NCBI RefSeq assembly: GCF_015207105.1
Contig: NZ_JADEXO010000051.1
Coordinates: 1-39,102 of the forward strand
Length of the DNA: 39,102 bases
DNA from: a cf. Phormidesmis sp. LEGE 11477
GTDB taxonomy: Bacteria > Cyanobacteriota > Cyanobacteriia > Phormidesmidales > Phormidesmidaceae
Reading direction: 5' to 3'
How positions within the stretch are numbered: the first letter of the stretch is position 1; the number at the start of each line of letters is the position of its first letter. The notes under the pieces were generated by a model. That model saw nothing but the letters and a program-made list of their open reading frames with translations, searched no databases and was not told where the DNA came from. Shown in pieces: positions 1-7,431 of the stretch. A program made the translations under genes and the position numbers.

Positions 1-297
1 TATCCTTTCACACTAGGCGCTAACATCGGCACCTGTATTACGGCTTTGCTAGCGGCGACTTCGGTGTCGGGTGCGGAGGCAGTCGCTGCGCTAGAAATCG
101 CAATAGTTCATTTGCTGTATAACTCTCTCGGCGTGATAGTTATCTACTGTATTCCTTTTCTCTGTCGTCTGCCGATCCAATGTGCAGAGACGCTCGCTGT
201 TGTTGCCAGCGAGAAGAAATCCATCGCCTTTGCCTATATCATCGGCGTGTTTTTTGTGATTCCGGGCATGCTTCTAGGTGCCACAGCCCTGTTTTGA
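1..297 (+). CDS. Na/Pi cotransporter family protein, C-terminal part (5' truncated by window)
   Basis: The frame is open from base 1 to the TGA at 295-297, so only the last 98 residues are visible. The segment begins with GANIGTCITALLAATS, the glycine-rich repeat signature of the NptA/type II Na+-phosphate cotransporter family. It continues as two or three hydrophobic membrane segments and ends in a hydrophobic tail. These carriers import inorganic phosphate with sodium across the inner membrane. A PstS-type phosphate-binding protein follows on the same strand, which supports the assignment. The start lies outside the window and full length cannot be judged. Confidence 0.8.
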   Translation, partial: YPFTLGANIGTCITALLAATSVSGAEAVAALEIAIVHLLYNSLGVIVIYCIPFLCRLPIQCAETLAVVASEKKSIAFAYIIGVFFVIPGMLLGATALF

Positions 298-303
298 CGG
301 AAT

Positions 304-327
304 TTCCGTTGAAACTTCCGTTTGGAT
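304..327. repeat. 12-bp imperfect tandem duplication
   Basis: TTCCGTTGAAAC (304-315) is followed by TTCCGTTTGGAT (316-327). The first copy is also the right arm of the near-palindrome ACGGAATTTCCGT (297-309), which overlaps the stop codon of the Na/Pi carrier gene. The element lies in the short spacer before the coiled-coil gene. No function can be assigned. Confidence 0.45.
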
Positions 328-375
328 ATATAGCCTTTGCCTTTAAAGATTCATCCTTGTAGTGGAGCCTTTCTC

Positions 376-654
376 ATGAATGAAAAGTTGACATATATCG
401 AGAAGCTAGAAACTCAAATTGATGAAGCAAAAGCAGCGCTTAGTCGTCTAAAAGAAGAAAAACAGCAAGCAATAAAAGAAGGACAGCACGAGGAAATCGA
501 ACGCTTAGAAGAGCACTTAGAGCAAGCTCAAGTCAAGCTTGAGGACATTCGTGAAGCGGCTGAAGAAGCCTGGCAGGAAGTCAAAGAGGGTATTGACATA
601 CTGCTCAATAAGCTTGGCGACAGCTTGAAAAAGCTGATGCAAAAAGAAAACTAA
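376..654 (+). CDS. Small coiled-coil protein of unknown function
   Basis: This encodes 92 residues if translation starts at the ATG at 376 (MNEKLTYIEKLE). An in-frame ATG 13 codons earlier gives a hydrophobic, Cys-containing leader that does not fit the rest. The protein is highly charged and almost wholly alpha-helical, with heptad-like spacing of Leu/Ile between Glu/Lys/Gln and a more amphipathic C-terminal helix (EGIDILLNKLGDSLKKLMQ). There are no Cys, signal peptide or membrane segments. It sits 78 bases after the Na/Pi carrier gene and 32 bases before the pstS-like gene on the same strand, so it may be co-transcribed with phosphate-uptake genes. The function is not recognised. Confidence 0.7.
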   Translation: MNEKLTYIEKLETQIDEAKAALSRLKEEKQQAIKEGQHEEIERLEEHLEQAQVKLEDIREAAEEAWQEVKEGIDILLNKLGDSLKKLMQKEN

Positions 655-662
655 AACAAAAT

Positions 663-682
663 CTCCATTAAACTCCATTAAA
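663..682. repeat. 10-bp perfect tandem duplication before pstS-like gene
   Basis: CTCCATTAAA occurs twice back to back (663-672 and 673-682), ending 4 bases before the ATG at 687. Its ATTAAA core, repeated at 10-bp spacing, is loosely reminiscent of cyanobacterial Pho boxes (TTAA-containing octamers at about 11-bp spacing), but it lies too close to the start codon for a classical activator site. It may be no more than a spacer duplication. Confidence 0.5.
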
Positions 683-686
683 GAGT

Positions 687-1763
687 ATGCAAACTAAATT
701 TTCCACAGCAGCAGCTATCTTTGGAACCATCGCGCTGACAACCGCCTGCACAGCCCCTACGCCGACATCAGACCAGGGCAGCATCCTCGGCGATGGTGAA
801 TACAGCACCAGAACAATCAATGTCACCCGTTTCGCCAGAGGCAACTTCATCAAAGTCGACGGCTCTAGTACGGTCTTTCCAATCTCGTACGAGGCGGCTC
901 AACGCTACCAGCAATCGAACTCTGATGCCCCGGCGATCGCAGTCACCTTTTCAGGCACAAGCAGCGGCTTTGAAAGATTTTGCACTGGAGAGACCGATAT
1001 CAACAACGCCTCTCGTCCAATCACGACAGCGGAAATGGCAGCGTGCAAAGCAAACGGGATTGAGTACCTAGAGCTGCCAATTGCGCTCGATGCGATTACG
1101 GTAGTTGTTCACCCTGAGAACGATTGGGCCGAAGATATCACCCTCGAAGAACTGCAGACAATCTGGCAGCCAGACGCGGCAGACACCATTAACAACTGGA
1201 ATCAAGTTCGCTCGTCTTGGCCCGATCGCCCGCTTAATCTTTTTGGCCCCGGAGAAGAATCGGGTACTTTTGATTATTTTACTGAAGTCATCGTGGACGA
1301 GTCGGGTGCTAGCCGTACGGACTACACTCAAAGCGAAGATGACAGCGCTCTGGTAGAGGCGATCGCAGACGATCCAGATGCGCTTGGTTATTTTGGACTG
1401 GGCTACTACGCAGCCAACTGGAATCGGCTCAAGTCTTTGGCGATTGACAATGGGCAGCAGTCATCTCAGCCAACTATCGAGGCTGTGAAAGATTCGACCT
1501 ATCAACCGCTGACCAGGCCGCTACTGCTCTACGTAGATGCTGAAGCCCTTGAAACTAAGCCCGAGCTTCAGAGCTTTGTGCAGTTCTATCTCAAAAGCGT
1601 TCAAGACTGGGTTCCTTTTGTAGGCTATGTCCCCTTAGAAAAAGAAACCTACAAGCTTGTCTCTGAGCGTTTTGAACAGCAAGAGATTGGCACGGTCTAC
1701 GGCGGCGAAGTGGAATCTGAGCTTTCTATTGAAGAGAGACTACAGCAAGAGTCAACCTATTGA
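687..1763 (+). CDS. pstS: PstS-type phosphate ABC transporter substrate-binding lipoprotein
   Basis: The protein has 358 residues, a normal length for the PstS/SphX family. The N-terminus is a lipoprotein signal with lipobox LTTAC (Cys21), so the mature protein would be lipid-anchored in the periplasm. Phosphate-binding signatures follow in order: DGSSTVFPIS (about residues 58-67), TFSGTSSGFERFCTGETDI (about 87-105) and GPGEESGTFDYF in the middle. In the family these Ser/Thr/Asp/Arg residues grip inorganic phosphate and hand it to PstCAB. No pstC, pstA or pstB follows; the next gene is convergent, so this may be a stand-alone (SphX-like) binder. The start ATG at 687 follows a perfect 10-bp direct duplication and has no strong Shine-Dalgarno. 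Confidence 0.88.
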   Translation: MQTKFSTAAAIFGTIALTTACTAPTPTSDQGSILGDGEYSTRTINVTRFARGNFIKVDGSSTVFPISYEAAQRYQQSNSDAPAIAVTFSGTSSGFERFCTGETDINNASRPITTAEMAACKANGIEYLELPIALDAITVVVHPENDWAEDITLEELQTIWQPDAADTINNWNQVRSSWPDRPLNLFGPGEESGTFDYFTEVIVDESGASRTDYTQSEDDSALVEAIADDPDALGYFGLGYYAANWNRLKSLAIDNGQQSSQPTIEAVKDSTYQPLTRPLLLYVDAEALETKPELQSFVQFYLKSVQDWVPFVGYVPLEKETYKLVSERFEQQEIGTVYGGEVESELSIEERLQQESTY

Positions 1764-1839
1764 CTTTCAGCCTGGTTGACTCTCGCTGCCTTTTCAACCG
1801 CGCACTTGGTCGCGCTCTGATGTGCTGGTGCTGGTAAAA

Positions 1840-1881
1840 GCGCTCTTGTCTAGCTGGTAAGGGCGCTTGTGTCTAGCTGGT
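1840..1881. repeat. 19-bp direct repeat (23-bp period) at the phosphohexomutase 3' end
   Basis: GCGCTCTTGTCTAGCTGGT (1840-1858) recurs with one local change at 1863-1881, separated by four bases. The CTA that specifies the minus-strand stop codon (1850-1852) lies inside the first copy, so the duplication has edited the C-terminal codons of the mutase. No other function is apparent. Confidence 0.55.
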
Positions 1882-3394
1882 CTGACGTGCCGGAGAAATC
1901 AGTATCGAAGAAACTGAGCAGACGCTGCCTGATCGCATCTACACCGCCTTCTGTGTCCGATTCTATATTCAGTGGCAGCACAGGATCGTGTAGGGAAAGG
2001 CGTAGCAAGAACCAACCTGCTTCTTTTGTACAGGCGACTCGAATGCCTTCATAGTTGTTTGGCACGACTTGCCAATCAGTTTGCGCCTCTGCGAAAGACT
2101 GTAGGCGCTTAATCACTTCGTTACCGTACGATTTGAAATCTTCTGTCAAAATCTTGAGCCGATATTCCTTGCTTTCGGCAGGTTCTTTTAAGTTCGAGAT
2201 GAGATCGGTAATGACTTTGTTAGACTGACGTGCGATCGCCAGCTCCACTAACAGCTTACTCACCAGGTAGGCACCATCATCTAGAAAATAATTTTCTCTC
2301 ATCGCACCGTGCCCAGAAGTCTCAATCGCTAGCCACGATTCTTCGCCTTCACTATTTAGCCGAACAGCTTCGTTGATTACGTTCTTGTAGCCGCGCTTGA
2401 ACCGATGATGCACGCCCCCCAAATCGGTAATAAACTGAGTCAGTCCGTCCGAAGTGATCGAGTCGGTCACGATCGTAGATCCCGGATGCTCTCGCAAAAC
2501 TACCGCCGAGATCAGCGCAATTAATTTGTTCCTATTCAGTTCATTGCCCTGCGGATCGACGGCGGCTGAGCGGTCTACATCTGTATCAAAGATGATGCCA
2601 AAGTCAGCTTTATTATTCAGCACAGAACCGCGAATAGCAGCCATCGCGGCTTCGTTCTCTGGATTGGGGATATGATTTGGGAAGTTGCCATCAGGCTCTA
2701 GAAACTGACTGCCGCTGGTGTCAGCGCCCAAAGGCTCTAGTACTTTGCTCGCATAAAAACCGCCCGCCCCATTACCAGCATCTACAACAATATGTAGACC
2801 TTTAAGCGGCTGGTCGTAGTTTTCTGAATGATTAACTGACTGGCGAATCTGTTGAACTAGGCCATTGGAATAAACAGAAATAAAGTCTCTTTCTTCAGTC
2901 TCTCCTTTTTTTGGCACCTCCGAGAAGCTATCTTTCTCAGCGAGAGTAAGAATAGCGGTAATATCAGGTTTGTTTAGGCCACCGTCAGCGGTAAAAAATT
3001 TGAGACCGTTGCGGTTAAACGGTAGGTGGCTAGCGGTGAGCATGATTGCCCCATCGCAGTGGTAGCCCTCGGTGACCGTGCTCATGAACATAGCGGGTGT
3101 GGATGCGATCGCAAAATCCAGCACCTGCGTCCCCAAACTCATCATCCCAGCAGCTAATCCATCTCTCAACGCCGGACCAGAAAGGCGGCTATCTCGCCCC
3201 ACCGACACCACTAGATCTGTCGATGCCTTACCTAGCTTTGTCGCCAGCCAGCTTACAAATGCCTGCCCTAGCCGATAGGCCACCGCCGATGTTAGATTCA
3301 CCGATTCACCCAGCACGCCTGCTAGCGCTACCCCTCGAATATCCGAGCCATTTTGCAGCCGCTGCCACTCACGAGATGATTGCTGTACAGCCAT
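1850..3394 (-). CDS. Phosphoglucomutase/phosphomannomutase family protein (variant active site)
   Basis: The protein has 514 residues with the four-domain alpha-D-phosphohexomutase layout. The phosphoserine loop reads TASHLPFNRNG (Ser122) where most family members have TASHNP. The metal loop is DTDVDRSAAVD rather than DGDxDR, and the sugar loop ETSGHG replaces GExSGH. The C-terminal phosphate-binding domain is present. The catalytic Ser and the loop aspartates remain, so activity is plausible, but the substituted positions match the divergent plant-chloroplast/cyanobacterial subgroup rather than classical PGM or PMM. The expected role is 1-/6-phosphosugar interconversion; the substrate is uncertain. 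The gene is convergent with the pstS-like gene, and its last codons lie in a 19-bp direct repeat. Confidence 0.85.
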   Translation of the reverse strand: MAVQQSSREWQRLQNGSDIRGVALAGVLGESVNLTSAVAYRLGQAFVSWLATKLGKASTDLVVSVGRDSRLSGPALRDGLAAGMMSLGTQVLDFAIASTPAMFMSTVTEGYHCDGAIMLTASHLPFNRNGLKFFTADGGLNKPDITAILTLAEKDSFSEVPKKGETEERDFISVYSNGLVQQIRQSVNHSENYDQPLKGLHIVVDAGNGAGGFYASKVLEPLGADTSGSQFLEPDGNFPNHIPNPENEAAMAAIRGSVLNNKADFGIIFDTDVDRSAAVDPQGNELNRNKLIALISAVVLREHPGSTIVTDSITSDGLTQFITDLGGVHHRFKRGYKNVINEAVRLNSEGEESWLAIETSGHGAMRENYFLDDGAYLVSKLLVELAIARQSNKVITDLISNLKEPAESKEYRLKILTEDFKSYGNEVIKRLQSFAEAQTDWQVVPNNYEGIRVACTKEAGWFLLRLSLHDPVLPLNIESDTEGGVDAIRQRLLSFFDTDFSGTSDQLDTSALTS

Positions 3395-3505
3395 AAAGGT
3401 TTTTCTGCGATTGCTTGAGCTTTATTCTATCCCGGCTAGATAATAACAGACTCATCTCCAACTTCAAATGCCCTAGAGAAAGGCTCAATCGCTGCGCCTT
3501 CAACA

Positions 3506-5830
3506 TTAAAGCACGGGCGTCTGGCGATTAGGATGCAGACAAATGATTCTAAAGCTGATGTCGTCGGTTCTGTTGTGGAAAGGATAGGTAAGGCTGTATG
3601 CAGAGCGGCAGTTAGTGGGTAAGTAGAACCAGCTTCCGCCTCTAAGAGATTTCTTCTGATTAGCGAGCTGGCTACTAGCACTTCGAGGGTCGAGATATTT
3701 GCCTTGGGGGGTGTGCCAGCCATCTAAACACCATTCCCACATGTTGCCGTGCATATCATACAGACCAAAATCGTTGGGCCAAAAGCAGCCGACTTCGGTG
3801 CTATCTTCTCGGTAGCGACCTTTGGGACCTTCACCATAGGTATAGTTACCGTTGTAGTTTGCCAGCTCTGGCGTGAGCGTCTCACCAAAGTAGAAAGGAC
3901 TGGTAGTCCCGGCGCGACAGGCATATTCCCACTGGGCACCGCTGGGTAGCTGATAGGTTCGACCTGTTTGCTGTGATAACCGCTGACAAAACTCTACCGC
4001 ATCTGTCCAAAAGATGTTCTCGATAGGTTGAAGCGGCGTTCTGTTCTTTCTCGTATTTTCTCTAGCCGGAGAAGCCGACCTAGGCGATCGCGGTTCTCTT
4101 TGCATCACTGCCCACCACTGCACCTGAGTGATGGTGTACTTACTCATCCAGAACTCTGAGACAGCAACATTACACTGCGCGGGAGTACCCTCCACTTCTC
4201 TCTCTTCTATGGTTTCTCCCATCAGAAATTGACCACCGGGAATGCGAACCATATCTAGGGTGACGCCTTTGGCTATTAATTCGCCAAAATAGGTCGCCTT
4301 ACACCGTTTTTTCTGAATAGGTTCACCTTGCGGATCGACCCGTAGGGTTTGAAAGGTAAACGTTGAACCAGTCACTGGCTCAAAAGAGGCGGGCTTGACT
4401 CTAGTAGAGCGAACCCACTCTTTTATAGAAGGAGACTTAGCGGGTGAGGACTCGATTGGCGATTCTATAGGCGGCGCTGTAACAGATTGGGTAGCAATCA
4501 CCGAAGCAGTTGCTGGCTGTCTAGCTAATAATTTAGCGGTTGTTTTAGCTATTGCCTGAGCTGCTGGCAATCTAGTTCTTGTCGATCTAGCTGTCGCTGA
4601 ATGAATAGGCTGGAAACCATCAGGCTGGGGCTGGGACGGTAAGAACGAAGACTGTGAGGTATGTGAAGATGAAGTGGGTGAAGACGGGGCTTGGAGAGAT
4701 CTAGGCTGAATCAGCGGCGGCTGGCTATCTGGTGTTCCAACAGTTTGAGCGACAGGCAACTGAGCCGATTGCAAAACATGCGCTTCTACTGAGCGTACAT
4801 CTTCATCTCGCAAACTGAGCAATCGCTGAAGTTCTTTTAAATCTTGAATAGTGACCTCGCTAAAAGGATAGGCAAAAGACTTTTCAGCTTCTAGAGCTTT
4901 AGCGTATAGTGCTAGATGGCTCTGTCTCTCTTTGTAGGGTTTCAAAATTTCGGCTTCGATAGCGCTAGCTTGCATAGCGCCCAAGCCTAGCCGCTGCCGC
5001 CACTCAAGTAGAACTGCCTTGCCAGCTGGGCCAATATCACCGTTGCGGACTCTTTGCTGGACTTGTTTGCGGTAGCGCTGTTCGTTGTTTAGCTGGACTT
5101 TGGCGATGATAATATCGTGTCCTTCTTGCCCGTTAAAGATGGCGGGCTCCATGGCGGGCGCTGCTACCTGTATCTGCGTTTTCACATACTCATGCAGGTT
5201 CTGAGCAGAAATAGAATCTTGGCCATCTAGCGCCGCGCCGCCTGTCTTTAGACCTTCTACTAAATAGCGAGTGTAGATAGAAAGCGATTCTCCTTCTTGC
5301 TCTAGGGCGTAGCGTGACGAGGTCGATGAGGTCATGACGCACCAGCCTTTTCCACCAAAGTGAGAGGCGATATCGACGATGTTGTTGTTCATCGCTAGAA
5401 AGCCATCAGCAAAAGCCGCGCCAAAACAACAGTCTAGAATAACAACCTTGCGCTCGGCCCAAGAATTGCTCAACTCTCGCTTAAGAAAATGGGCTTCTAC
5501 TGCGGTGCCAGCGTTCGGGCGACCGCTTTCGAATAGCTCTGTTTGAGACGTGGTCAGATAAAAGTCCCCGCTCATGTCTTTGATGCCATGACCCGTAAAG
5601 TAGAACAGCACCATGTCTTCTTTTTGCAGGTGAGCGAATACCTCACAAATACGCGATCGCATATCACCCACATCAGGGTCCATCAGCGCCACCACCTGAT
5701 CGAACCCACCGATATCCGGGTTACGCAGCACAGAACGCATAGCCGCCACCCCATTCGTTGGACATCGCAACGACTTGAGCCCCGTGCCATAGTCATCGAC
5801 ACCGATCAACAGTGCAACTTTTCTAGCCAT
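3506..5830 (-). CDS. Caspase-like (peptidase C14) protein with C-terminal FGE-sulfatase/SUMF1 domain
   Basis: The protein has 774 residues. Residues 1 to about 245 form a caspase-fold peptidase: KVALLIGVDDY strand, FYFTGHG with catalytic His81, and ILDCCFGAAF with catalytic Cys135. Both dyad residues are intact. A helical segment follows, then a Ser/Pro/Thr-rich linker (about residues 350-500). An FGE-sulfatase (SUMF1-like) domain then runs from about residue 525 to the end, with IPGGQFLMGE, LPSGAQWEYACRAGT, YDMHGNMWEWC and RGGSW motifs. In cyanobacteria such fusions belong to the metacaspase/orthocaspase set; the FGE fold is usually a recognition module rather than a formylglycine enzyme. 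It lies 57 bases downstream of an EACC1-like gene on the same strand, which suggests an effector with its partner. Target and trigger are unknown. Confidence 0.9.
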   Translation of the reverse strand: MARKVALLIGVDDYGTGLKSLRCPTNGVAAMRSVLRNPDIGGFDQVVALMDPDVGDMRSRICEVFAHLQKEDMVLFYFTGHGIKDMSGDFYLTTSQTELFESGRPNAGTAVEAHFLKRELSNSWAERKVVILDCCFGAAFADGFLAMNNNIVDIASHFGGKGWCVMTSSTSSRYALEQEGESLSIYTRYLVEGLKTGGAALDGQDSISAQNLHEYVKTQIQVAAPAMEPAIFNGQEGHDIIIAKVQLNNEQRYRKQVQQRVRNGDIGPAGKAVLLEWRQRLGLGAMQASAIEAEILKPYKERQSHLALYAKALEAEKSFAYPFSEVTIQDLKELQRLLSLRDEDVRSVEAHVLQSAQLPVAQTVGTPDSQPPLIQPRSLQAPSSPTSSSHTSQSSFLPSQPQPDGFQPIHSATARSTRTRLPAAQAIAKTTAKLLARQPATASVIATQSVTAPPIESPIESSPAKSPSIKEWVRSTRVKPASFEPVTGSTFTFQTLRVDPQGEPIQKKRCKATYFGELIAKGVTLDMVRIPGGQFLMGETIEEREVEGTPAQCNVAVSEFWMSKYTITQVQWWAVMQREPRSPRSASPARENTRKNRTPLQPIENIFWTDAVEFCQRLSQQTGRTYQLPSGAQWEYACRAGTTSPFYFGETLTPELANYNGNYTYGEGPKGRYREDSTEVGCFWPNDFGLYDMHGNMWEWCLDGWHTPQGKYLDPRSASSQLANQKKSLRGGSWFYLPTNCRSAYSLTYPFHNRTDDISFRIICLHPNRQTPVL

Positions 5831-5887
5831 GATTATGCGGTATCTACTGTTAATACTAAGACCGTTGATACCAAAGTCTCAGTACAG

Positions 5888-6283
5888 CTATTCTGCTGCC
5901 TTCATCTGCTGTGCTGCGGCCACTAGCTTTTCAATGACATCATCAAAGTCATCCGGGCGCACATTCTTAGCATCGATCTTTTGAGCGTGACCATGGACCT
6001 CAATAGTCAGATCCATCGGCGCTCCGGCTAGCCGCTCATACACCTCGTGACAGGCTTTACGCAAACCATTTCCCGTAATTTCAGCCGTCAAAATGCTCCA
6101 TAGCCACTGCGCTCCCATAGCGCCATCTGGCACACTGCTATCGGCTACTCGTCTGACGCTTTGAACAACTTTTGAGTGCTTTAGCTCCCTGAATAGCTGC
6201 TGAGTGAGCATTTCTTGCTGTGAGTCGGGCATACCATAATTGGCCGTCCGCCAGTCAATCGTCAAGCAAATGTTATCTGACAT
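5888..6283 (-). CDS. EACC1-like protein (effector-associated constant component 1)
   Basis: The protein has 131 residues and starts MSDNICLTIDWR. The layout matches the EACC1 family as I remember it: an N-terminal beta strand, an ELKHSK...VRRVADSSVPDGAMG stretch, a helix-rich middle, then the strand-strand element DLTIEVHGHAQKIDAKNV and a terminal helix VIEKLVAAAQQ. EACC1 was defined from gene neighbourhoods of NTP-dependent biological conflict systems, where it sits next to caspase, trypsin or other effector genes and is proposed as a constant coupling component. Here it lies directly upstream of the caspase-FGE gene (57-base gap, same strand), exactly that context. No Shine-Dalgarno is evident. 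The family call rests on pattern and neighbourhood, not on a profile search. Confidence 0.65.
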   Translation of the reverse strand: MSDNICLTIDWRTANYGMPDSQQEMLTQQLFRELKHSKVVQSVRRVADSSVPDGAMGAQWLWSILTAEITGNGLRKACHEVYERLAGAPMDLTIEVHGHAQKIDAKNVRPDDFDDVIEKLVAAAQQMKAAE

Positions 6284-6665
6284 GGTTTGTGTTTGGTGTA
6301 GATGTTAACCTAATTTGATTGCTGTGAAATGAGCTCTTAAAAGAGCAGAAGAACTGTCCTAAATCAATAGAACATTCGTCTCATAGAGAGAGACAGAAAG
6401 ACATAATAATTGCCGCCTCATCTGCTTTTAAAGACCTTTCAAAGAATCTCCACGGGCAATAAACCTGTGTAAATTTAGGACTGATATTCGCATTCTAAAG
6501 TAGATTTCAATCAAGTAACGCTCATACGTAAAAGAAAGGAGAAAACACGGAAGCTTCGGATACGATTTGTCACCTTTCTTTTTAAGAGACAATACTGATA
6601 CAGAGACGACGACTAGCGAAAAGACAACCCGCCTCTAGCGCCAGTTCATCTACTTATCATCCGCT

Positions 6666-6824
6666 TCATAATCCAGCAACCGTCTGCCGACACCATACAC
6701 AACCCGGCACATCCAGATGTAGGCTCTCAAAATCTTCAATAGGATGCACCATCCGCACGAGCCGATAGATATGGCCTCTCTCTTTTAGCATGAACAGCGG
6801 ACCAGCACCTAGACAATCTTGCAT
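6666..6824 (-). pseudogene. Possible small ORF or gene remnant (52 aa)
   Basis: A minus-strand frame from ATG (6824) to TGA (6666-6668) encodes 52 residues with protein-like composition, e.g. LKERGHIYRLVRMVHPIEDF and a closing VPGCVWCRQTVAGL. The frame stays open for nine codons upstream of the ATG (including a Cys-Cys) until a TAA. It could therefore be a real small protein with paired Cys, or the C-terminus of a truncated gene. I do not recognise the family with confidence and no Shine-Dalgarno is visible. Confidence 0.3.
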
Positions 6825-7041
6825 GCAACAGATTTCATATTGTTGTTTATCTTACTCAAAATACCGATAAGAAGTTGACAAACTCTCCTAATTCTTTGTT
6901 GTATCAGCGCACAAGTACCTTCCTTACCTGCGATCGCAAGCACCGAAAAAGTCTGTTGAGCGTCGTCCGCGACGGTCCCACCCACCAACCACCTAAAGCA
7001 GCCCCTTAGCATAGCAAACCAGTCACACCCTTTCGGGGGGG

Positions 7042-7063
7042 TTGGGGGAGTAGAGTCCCCCAA
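7042..7063. repeat. G-rich hairpin in the island spacer
   Basis: TTGGGGGA (7042-7049) and TCCCCCAA (7056-7063) form a perfect 8-bp stem with a 6-base loop. Neither side is followed by a T run, so it is not an obvious terminator. Similar G-run/C-run hairpins occur as dispersed repeats in cyanobacterial genomes; whether this one is dispersed cannot be told from one window. Confidence 0.4.
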
Positions 7064-7218
7064 GCAGCCCCATAAGCCACCCAGCAGAGGAGGGGTGCGG
7101 GGAGGAAATCCCCGGTTCTTAATACCTTGCCTCTTCCTCGAAAACCCTCGAATAAGAGAGACTCTCTCTAGTCAGTGAGAATGCTAGACAGCATAAAAAG
7201 TCATAGCCAGGCGGAATT

Positions 7219-7320
7219 GATACAGGGTGCGACTGATAAAGTACAGTTGGTGAATAAACCTTCGCAGAGCGCGACCGATAAAGTGCAGCTAGTGGATGAA
7301 GCCCCGCAGCAATCGACTGA
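7219..7320. repeat. 42-bp imperfect tandem repeat, 2.4 copies
   Basis: Two 42-bp units starting GCGACTGATAAAGTACAG and GCGACCGATAAAGTGCAG are followed by a partial third (TCGACTGATATGCAGCTT). The period is a multiple of three. On the plus strand they lie in a short open frame (GTG 7175 or ATG 7181 to 7399) and read ATDKVQLV twice. All differences in those eight codons are synonymous, which hints at past coding selection. An antisense frame sharing the same wobble positions is also open, so strand is not certain. Confidence 0.5.
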
Positions 7321-7431
7321 TATGCAGCTTGGTCTTTGCAGCATAGTAATGGATCTTTCCACCAGCTCATTCGCTGGCCTAGATCCAAAGTTCGGATAGT
7401 CAAAATCCTCGTCAGACAAAGCTCAGCGACA

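Larger units (their letters stand above)
6284..7431. other. 1.1-kb spacer without a convincing intact gene
   Basis: Between the EACC1-like gene and the Uma2 gene there is no long credible ORF. The left part is AT-rich. Around 6666-6824 a minus-strand 52-codon frame looks protein-like. The part 7030-7115 is G/C-rich with two small hairpins: TTGGGGGA/TCCCCCAA with a 6-base loop (7042-7063) and GGGGA/TCCCC (7099-7113). Positions 7219-7320 hold a 42-bp tandem repeat. The whole looks like decayed coding or repetitive DNA inside the conflict island. Confidence 0.5.
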
